From: Candidatus Omnitrophota bacterium
Lineage (GTDB): Bacteria > Omnitrophota > Gorgyraeia > 2-01-FULL-45-10
Length of the DNA: 5,096 bases
Reading direction: 5' to 3'
NCBI GenBank assembly: GCA_026387165.1
Contig: JAPLMG010000185.1
Coordinates: 1-5,096 of the forward strand
Of the stretch, positions 1 through 3,339 are shown one piece after another. The notes under the pieces are model-generated. The model was not told the origin of the DNA. It did not search any database and saw nothing but the letters and a program-made list of their open reading frames with translations. The translations under genes were made by a program, and so were the position numbers. Positions within the stretch are counted from its first letter, which is position 1, and every line of letters begins with the position of its first letter.

Positions 1-1
1 A

Positions 2-133
2 TGGTCCACAAGAGATGAGCTCATAGGCTCTACGATAGTCGTTATCGTATCCCTGGCCATTTTATCCATATTTATAGGTATATGTGACGTTGTCTTATCA
101 GCGGCGGTAAATATAATAATGTCGAGAGTCTAA
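2..133 (+). CDS. secE: SecE preprotein translocase subunit, C-terminal part (5' end outside window)
   Basis: The reading frame enters from the left edge and encodes 43 residues before a TAA. SecE is the small essential subunit that clamps SecY in the inner-membrane Sec translocon. The visible part begins with WSTRDEL, which matches the family's amphipathic-helix/hinge motif (usually W-P-T/S-R/K-x-E-L), followed by one hydrophobic transmembrane segment of about 22 residues (IVVIVSLAILSIFIGICDVVL) and a short polar tail ending SRV. The position directly upstream of nusG is the classical secE-nusG arrangement. One oddity is Ser where the family usually has Pro after the Trp. The start codon and any N-terminal segment lie outside the window. 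Identification rests on the motif, the membrane segment and the context. Confidence 0.9.
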   Translation, partial: WSTRDELIGSTIVVIVSLAILSIFIGICDVVLSAAVNIIMSRV

Positions 134-178
134 ATGGCGAAACCTCGCATACACCTGACATTACACTTAGAGAGGTTC

Positions 179-207
179 CATATGCAATCGAATGAGGTCG
201 GCATATG
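179..207 (+). promoter_or_regulatory. Possible hairpin holding the nusG start codon, with its SD in the loop
   Basis: CATATGC (179-185) and GCATATG (201-207) are perfect 7-base inverted repeats. Folded, the nusG ATG (205-207) sits in the 3' arm and the nusG Shine-Dalgarno (TGAGGT, 193-198) is exposed in the 15-base loop. Such a fold could modulate nusG initiation. The pairing is A/T-rich and short, so it may be only marginally stable in RNA; regulation is an inference. Confidence 0.3.
193..198 (+). promoter_or_regulatory. Ribosome binding site of nusG
   Basis: TGAGGT lies six bases before the ATG at 205 and supports that start; an in-frame TGA at 193-195 excludes any longer N-terminus. A second GAGGT (172-176) lies five bases before another ATG (182-184) in a different frame. 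Confidence 0.7.
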
Positions 208-732
208 AAACAGTGGTACGTTATACACACACAGACGGGATACGAAGACAAAGTCAGAAAGTCTTTGGAAGCTAAGATCAGAACGGGGCTCGGCGGCGGC
301 GGGATTTCCCAGGTCCTGGTCCCGATAGAGCAGGTTTCTGAGATAAAGGGCGGCAAGAAGAAGATATCCGAGAGGAAGTTCTTTCCCGGGTATATACTTA
401 TTGAAATGGAGCTTACGGACGACAGCTGGTATATGATCAAGAGCATATCCGGCGTAACCGGGTTCGTAGGAGCGGGAGCAAGGCCGATACCGCTGAAGGC
501 CGATGAGATAGATACCATCCTCAGGCAGGCGAAGGACGCCAGGGAGAAGCCCACTCCCAAGGTGATGTTCGAAAAGGGCGAAGCGGTGCGCGTGACGGAA
601 GGCCCGTTCATGAACTTTAACGGAAACATCGAAGAGTCGAATGCCGGCAAAGGCAAGATCAAAATAATGATATCGATATTCGGCAGAGCAACACCGGTTG
701 AGTTAGAGATGTGGCAGGTTGAGAAGATATAG
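205..732 (+). CDS. nusG: Transcription termination/antitermination factor NusG
   Basis: Encodes 175 residues, the usual length for bacterial NusG. The N-terminal NGN domain (about 1-115) opens with KQWYVIHTQTGYEDKV and includes the signature ERKFFPGYILIEM (56-68) and the GVTGFVG segment (83-89) that lies against the RNA polymerase clamp. The C-terminal KOW domain (about 121-175) carries KGEAVRVTEGPF and ends SIFGRATPVELEMWQVEKI, the surface that in the family contacts Rho or ribosomal protein S10 (NusE). The protein suppresses pausing and links transcription to translation or Rho termination. It sits 71 bases after secE and 128 bases before rplK. An oddity is a four-glycine run at residues 30-33, encoded by a GGC-type repeat near 291-303, where many homologues have charged residues. 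The start is fixed by the SD and the upstream in-frame stop. Confidence 0.98.
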   Translation: MKQWYVIHTQTGYEDKVRKSLEAKIRTGLGGGGISQVLVPIEQVSEIKGGKKKISERKFFPGYILIEMELTDDSWYMIKSISGVTGFVGAGARPIPLKADEIDTILRQAKDAREKPTPKVMFEKGEAVRVTEGPFMNFNGNIEESNAGKGKIKIMISIFGRATPVELEMWQVEKI

Positions 733-765
733 AAAATAGTTTTTTGGGTTTATAGCGTTTATCGG

Positions 766-791
766 GTTTGTTGGGTTCAAACGCAACAAAC
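766..791 (+). promoter_or_regulatory. Hairpin opening the CAACAAACA tract
   Basis: GTTTGTTG (766-773) is the exact reverse complement of CAACAAAC (784-791), the first eight bases of the first repeat unit. The intervening GGGTTCAAACG stretch can add a few more pairs across one G-G mismatch (774/783). The left arm could equally pair with any of the eight downstream units. No T-run follows, so this is not an intrinsic terminator. Confidence 0.45.
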
Positions 792-855
792 ACAACAAAC
801 TCAACAAACACAACAAACTCAACAAACACAACAAACACAACAAACACAACAAACA
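784..855 (+). repeat. Minisatellite: eight tandem 9-base units CAACAAACA/T
   Basis: Eight contiguous units start at 784, 793, 802, 811, 820, 829, 838 and 847. Units two and four end in T; the other six are identical CAACAAACA. The tract stops five bases (CAAAC) before the rplK ATG, so it forms the whole proximal leader of rplK. It contains no G on this strand, no SD, and is expected to be single-stranded RNA. Because nine is a multiple of three, changes in unit number do not alter the downstream frame; in the rplK frame the tract would read as Thr/Asn/Ser repeats from a possible TTG at 768, which I do not consider the real start. Confidence 0.95.
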
Positions 856-860
856 CAAAC

Positions 861-1292
861 ATGGCTAAAAAGGTTAAAACAACTATCAAATTATACTGTC
901 CGGCCGGCGCGGCAAATCCCGCGCCTCCGGTGGGGCCCGCCTTAGGTCAGCACGGGCTGAACATAATGGATTTCTGTAAGCAGTTCAATGCCAGGACTCA
1001 AGGGCAAGACGGCTTGACGCTCCCGGTAGTTATAACGGCATATGAGGACAGGACATTTACCTTTATTATAAAGAGCCCGCCATGCTCGGTTCTTTTAAAG
1101 AAAGCATGCGGATTGGCCAAGGCAAGCGGTGTTCCCAACAAAGATAAGGTGGGAAAGGTAACGATCGATCAATTGAAAGAGATAGCAACCTTGAAGATGA
1201 AGGATCTGAACGCGCCGAACATGGACAAGGCTATAAAGATGGTCATGGGAACGGCGCGCAGTATGGGTATTGACGTAGACGGCACGATTTAG
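861..1292 (+). CDS. rplK: Large ribosomal subunit protein L11
   Basis: Encodes 143 residues, matching the family's usual 141-143. L11 binds 23S rRNA helices 43-44 in the GTPase-associated centre at the base of the L7/L12 stalk and takes part in EF-G function and stringent-response signalling. The N-terminal domain shows the proline-rich PAGAANPAPPVGPALGQHG (14-32), the segment that forms the thiostrepton-class antibiotic site with rRNA, followed by LNIMDFCKQFNART. The C-terminal rRNA-binding domain (about 75-143) contains KVGKVTIDQLKEIA and the terminal TARSMGIDV. The ATG at 861 is chosen because MAKKVKT is the canonical L11 N-terminus. The frame is open back to a TTG at 768 through the 9-base repeats, but that would add a low-complexity Asn/Thr leader not expected in L11. 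There is no Shine-Dalgarno before 861. Confidence 0.97.
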   Translation: MAKKVKTTIKLYCPAGAANPAPPVGPALGQHGLNIMDFCKQFNARTQGQDGLTLPVVITAYEDRTFTFIIKSPPCSVLLKKACGLAKASGVPNKDKVGKVTIDQLKEIATLKMKDLNAPNMDKAIKMVMGTARSMGIDVDGTI

Positions 1293-1294
1293 AC

Positions 1295-1472
1295 CGTCAT
1301 TGCGAGGGCACGAAGTGCCCGAAGCAATCTCTACTAAATTTTCTACGAAAATTTAGTGCCTACTGCTTGGCTATCTAGTTTTCCTACGGAAAATTAGATG
1401 CCTACTGCCTGTCTATAGCCTTGCGGGCTAAAAACGGGATTGCTTCGGCTGCTTCGCAGCCTCGCAATGACG
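1295..1472 (+). repeat. 178-base cloverleaf-type inverted-repeat element between rplK and rplA
   Basis: The element begins three bases after the rplK stop. Its ends are perfect 13-base inverted repeats: CGTCATTGCGAGG (1295-1307) and CCTCGCAATGACG (1460-1472). A second perfect pair, GAAGCAATC (1321-1329) and GATTGCTTC (1438-1446), closes an inner arm. Between outer and inner pairs each side has its own hairpin: GGGCAC-GAA-GTGCCC (1306-1320) on the left and GGCTGC-TTC-GCAGCC (1447-1461) on the right. The plan is therefore an outer stem, a side hairpin, a central arm enclosing about 108 bases, and a second side hairpin. The 35-base left arm and the reverse complement of the right arm differ at six positions that form three compensating base pairs. 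The end motif resembles a dispersed intergenic repeat common in several bacterial phyla; no transposase is encoded, so it would be non-autonomous. Confidence 0.9.
1331..1412 (+). repeat. Two tandem ~41-base hairpin units inside the 178-base element
   Basis: Unit one (1331-1370) contains the perfect hairpin ACTAAATTTTC-TAC-GAAAATTTAGT (1333-1357). Unit two (1371-1412) contains ATCTAGTTTTCC-TAC-GGAAAATTAGAT (1373-1399) with a single G-T wobble. Each hairpin is followed by the near-identical spacer TGCCTACTGCYTGKCTA. A third, smaller hairpin TAGCC-TTGCG-GGCTA (1416-1430) follows in the same rhythm. Both large hairpins have the same TAC loop, and stem differences between them are largely paired substitutions. 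Confidence 0.85.
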
Positions 1473-1494
1473 AATAGTAACAATAGACAAAAAT

Positions 1495-2190
1495 ATGATG
1501 AAGATATCAAAAAGGATGAAAGCTGTGGCTGCCTCGTTCGACAAGACGAAGACATATTCTTTAAAAGAGGCGATAGCGATAGTTAAAAAAGCGCCCAAGG
1601 CAAAATTTGATGAAACATTGGAGATATCCGCGAAGCTTAATGTGGACCCCAAGCAGGCGGCATCTTCGTCCATAAGAGGAACGGTGGCCCTTCCGAATGG
1701 CACCGGAAAGAAGGTCAGGGTCATAGTATTCTGCAAGGGGGAGGAAGAAAGAAAAGCCAAAGAGGCCGGAGCCGATTTTGTGGGGGCCGAGGATCTCGCG
1801 GCGAAGATAAGCGGCGGTTGGCTCGATTTCGACGTCGCAATCGCTACTCCCGATATGATGAAAGATCTGGCGAAATTAGGAAAGGTGCTGGGGCCCCGCG
1901 GGCTCATGCCCAATCCGAAGTCCGGCACTGTAACCCAGGATACAGCCAGGGCCATAAAAGAGGTAAAGGCCGGCAAGATAGAGTTCAAGATGGATAAGCA
2001 GGCGGGTATACATGCGCCGGTGGGCAAGATATCATTTACGGAGGAAGCCCTCTTCTCGAACGCGCATGTTTTGATCGACGCGATAATGAGCTCCAATCCG
2101 GGCGGCCTGAAAGGGCATCATGTAAAGAGTCTGTATATATCTTCGACGATGGGCCCCGGGGTAAAGTTGAATATAGCAGAATTCAGGTAA
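1495..2190 (+). CDS. rplA: Large ribosomal subunit protein L1
   Basis: Encodes 231 residues (family about 225-235). L1 forms the mobile L1 stalk on 23S rRNA helices 76-78 and helps move deacylated tRNA out of the E site; in several bacteria it also represses its own mRNA. Visible hallmarks are KFDETLEISAKLNVDP (37-52), RGTVALPNGTGKKVRVIVF (61-79), the KEAGADFVGAEDL segment (89-101), and the L1 signature LGKVLGPRGLMPNPKSGTVT (128-147), then IHAPVGKISF (172-181) and the C-terminal GPGVKLN. The region DPKQAASSSIRG departs from the more common DQ-containing wording before RG. Two adjacent ATGs (1495 and 1498) are possible starts, and neither has a clear SD; the leader AATAGTAACAATAGAC is A-rich. 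It follows rplK after a 202-base gap filled by the cloverleaf repeat. Confidence 0.97.
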   Translation: MMKISKRMKAVAASFDKTKTYSLKEAIAIVKKAPKAKFDETLEISAKLNVDPKQAASSSIRGTVALPNGTGKKVRVIVFCKGEEERKAKEAGADFVGAEDLAAKISGGWLDFDVAIATPDMMKDLAKLGKVLGPRGLMPNPKSGTVTQDTARAIKEVKAGKIEFKMDKQAGIHAPVGKISFTEEALFSNAHVLIDAIMSSNPGGLKGHHVKSLYISSTMGPGVKLNIAEFR

Positions 2191-2234
2191 AAAATATTAA
2201 AAATACGGGATACGGAAAACTTTGTAAAGACAGA

Positions 2235-2753
2235 ATGATAGGCGAGATCCTGAGCGATCTTAAGGAGTGTCCTAACTTTTTCATCACCAATTTTATGGGA
2301 TCCTCGGTTTCGGATCTCGAAAGCGTCAGGAAGAGCCTTAGGCCCGCCCGGAGCGCATTTTTTGTAGTAAAGAACTCCATGATGAACGTTGTTCTCGACC
2401 AATTGAAGCTGGAAGACGCCAAGCCGCTTATTGACGGCGGCGTAGGCATATCATTGAGCGGCGAAGATGTTATAGCCACATCAAAGATCTTAGTTAATTT
2501 CTCAAAGACTCACGAGAAGTTCAAGATAAAAGGCGCTGTGATAGACGGTAAGCTTGTAGCCGTGGATAAAATCAAAGAGATGGCCAGCCTGCCTGCGAAA
2601 GACGTCCTTTTGGCTGCTGTTGTCCGCGGCATAAAGGCGCCGATAACGGGTTTTGTGAGTGCGCTCGGCGGGATACTCAGGAAGTTCGTATACGTGGTAG
2701 ACGCGGTGACGTCCAGTAAGGAAAAAACACCGCAGACACAACAGGCACAATAA
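2235..2753 (+). CDS. rplJ: Large ribosomal subunit protein L10 (P0 stalk base); start uncertain
   Basis: From the ATG at 2235 it encodes 172 residues. L10 binds 23S rRNA beside L11 and carries L7/L12 dimers on its C-terminal helix. Family features are NFFITNFMGSSVSDLESVRKS (14-34, an rRNA-binding strand-helix), FFVVKNSMMNVVL (42-54, the conserved VVKN), GISLSGEDV (71-79), FKIKGAVIDGKLV (96-108), and a C-terminal helix near 140-163 ending in a polar KEKTPQTQQAQ tail. The ATG start seems late: E. coli L10 has about ten residues before the equivalent position, and here the frame is open upstream, reading KNTGYGKLCKDR back through the spacer to rplA. No SD precedes 2235, so initiation at a near-cognate codon (ATT 2196 or ACG 2205) is possible. 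The 44-base gap leaves no room for a classical L10 leader. Confidence 0.93.
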   Translation: MIGEILSDLKECPNFFITNFMGSSVSDLESVRKSLRPARSAFFVVKNSMMNVVLDQLKLEDAKPLIDGGVGISLSGEDVIATSKILVNFSKTHEKFKIKGAVIDGKLVAVDKIKEMASLPAKDVLLAAVVRGIKAPITGFVSALGGILRKFVYVVDAVTSSKEKTPQTQQAQ

Positions 2754-2757
2754 AAAA

Positions 2758-2763
2758 AAGGAG
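2758..2763 (+). promoter_or_regulatory. Strong ribosome binding site of rplL
   Basis: AAGGAG lies eight bases before the rplL ATG at 2772 and follows an A-run just after the rplJ stop. It is the strongest SD in the window, fitting the need to make L7/L12 in several copies per ribosome. Confidence 0.85.
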
Positions 2764-2771
2764 ATGAGGCA

Positions 2772-3185
2772 ATGGAAACAAAAGAGGCAAAAGTGGAATT
2801 GACCAAAAAGATGACGGATGTGATGGAGACCATAGGATCCATGACGGTCCTTGAGCTTGCGGACCTTGTCAAGGCGCTCGAAGATAAGTTCGGCGTATCC
2901 GCTGCGGCACCGGTCGCTGTTGCGGCCGCCGGCGCAGGGCAGGGCGCTGCGGGCGCGGCTGCTGCCGAAGAGAAGACGACATTCAACGTAGTCCTTACGA
3001 GCGCGGGCCCCAACAAGATCAATGTCATTAAGGAGCTGCGCACTCTTACGACCCTCGGCTTGAAAGAAGCGAAGGATCTCGTTGATGGAGCGCCCAAGAC
3101 GATCAAAGAAGGCGCTACGAAGGATGAAGCCGAAAAGATAAAGAAGCAGCTTGAAGCGGCAGGCGGTAAAGTCGAGTTAAAGTAG
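2772..3185 (+). CDS. rplL: Large ribosomal subunit protein L7/L12
   Basis: Encodes 137 residues, somewhat longer than E. coli L7/L12 (about 120), with extra length in the N-terminus and hinge. Dimers of this protein form the flexible stalk that recruits IF2, EF-Tu, EF-G and release factors. The N-terminal dimerisation and L10-binding domain covers about 10-42 (ETIGSMTVLELADLVKALEDKFGV). A hinge of mostly Ala and Gly spans about 43-66. The C-terminal factor-binding domain (68-137) reads TTFNVVLTSAGPNKINVIKE, then LGLKEAKDLVDGAPKTIKEG and a terminal AAGGKVELK. The usual TGLGLKEAK is TTLGLKEAK here (Thr94 in place of Gly). The start at 2772 is fixed by the strong SD; it lies 18 bases after rplJ, as expected for a coupled rplJ-rplL pair. 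Confidence 0.98.
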   Translation: METKEAKVELTKKMTDVMETIGSMTVLELADLVKALEDKFGVSAAAPVAVAAAGAGQGAAGAAAAEEKTTFNVVLTSAGPNKINVIKELRTLTTLGLKEAKDLVDGAPKTIKEGATKDEAEKIKKQLEAAGGKVELK

Positions 3186-3228
3186 GCATGGCGTATCATC
3201 GGAGATATTGTTTTGAGATTCGAAATTA

Positions 3229-3297
3229 TGTCATACCCGCGAAAGCGGGTATCCATACACCAGCCTCGTCTGGATTCCCGCTTGCGCGGGAATGACA
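3229..3297 (+). repeat. 69-base palindromic element between rplL and rpoB
   Basis: The ends TGTCAT (3229-3234) and ATGACA (3292-3297) are inverted repeats. Inside are two GC-rich hairpins: TACCCGC-GAAA-GCGGGTA (3234-3251, with a GNRA tetraloop) and TTCCCGC-TTGC-GCGGGAA (3275-3292). A central hairpin CCAG-CCTCGT-CTGG (3260-3273) lies between them. The whole is an imperfect palindrome, 24 of 27 positions matching between the arms. It belongs by appearance to a dispersed intergenic repeat seen in many bacterial genomes. It has no T-run after either hairpin, so it is not a standard terminator, although it lies where some bacteria place an rpoB attenuator. Confidence 0.88.
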
Positions 3298-3330
3298 GAT
3301 GGGCTAATTTGGACAGTAGTATTAGCGTAT

Positions 3331-3334
3331 AGGA
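3331..3334 (+). promoter_or_regulatory. Weak ribosome binding site of rpoB
   Basis: AGGA lies five bases before the ATG at 3340, in an A-rich context. It supports that start for RpoB. Confidence 0.55.
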
Positions 3335-3339
3335 AAATA

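Noticed and set aside
72..662. A 196-codon - strand frame over nusG
   Set aside because: Antisense shadow of nusG; the protein has no recognisable motif.
773..782. GGGTTCAAAC resembling a tRNA T-arm
   Set aside because: No acceptor, D-arm or anticodon stem can be built around it; it is the loop region of the GTTTGTTG hairpin.
784..855. CRISPR-like array
   Set aside because: Units are nine bases with no spacers; it is a simple minisatellite.
768..860. N-terminally extended RplK from TTG 768 with Asn/Thr repeats
   Set aside because: The canonical L11 N-terminus begins at ATG 861; the extension is only the minisatellite read in frame, and no SD precedes 768.
659..889. A - strand frame coding for Val/Phe repeats that look like a membrane segment
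   Set aside because: The hydrophobic pattern is simply the reverse strand of the CAACAAACA minisatellite; it begins inside rplK and ends inside nusG with no start signal.
1333..1357. Strong AT-rich hairpin as an intrinsic terminator after rplK
   Set aside because: It is not followed by a T-run, is part of a tandem structured array, and the rplK-rplA pair is normally co-transcribed.
1428..2096. A 222-codon - strand frame over rplA
   Set aside because: Antisense shadow of L1; its C-terminus is read from the 178-base repeat.
3309..3333. Promoter for rpoB from TTGGAC and TATAGG
   Set aside because: The spacing is only 13 bases, too short for a housekeeping promoter, and both hexamers are weak matches.
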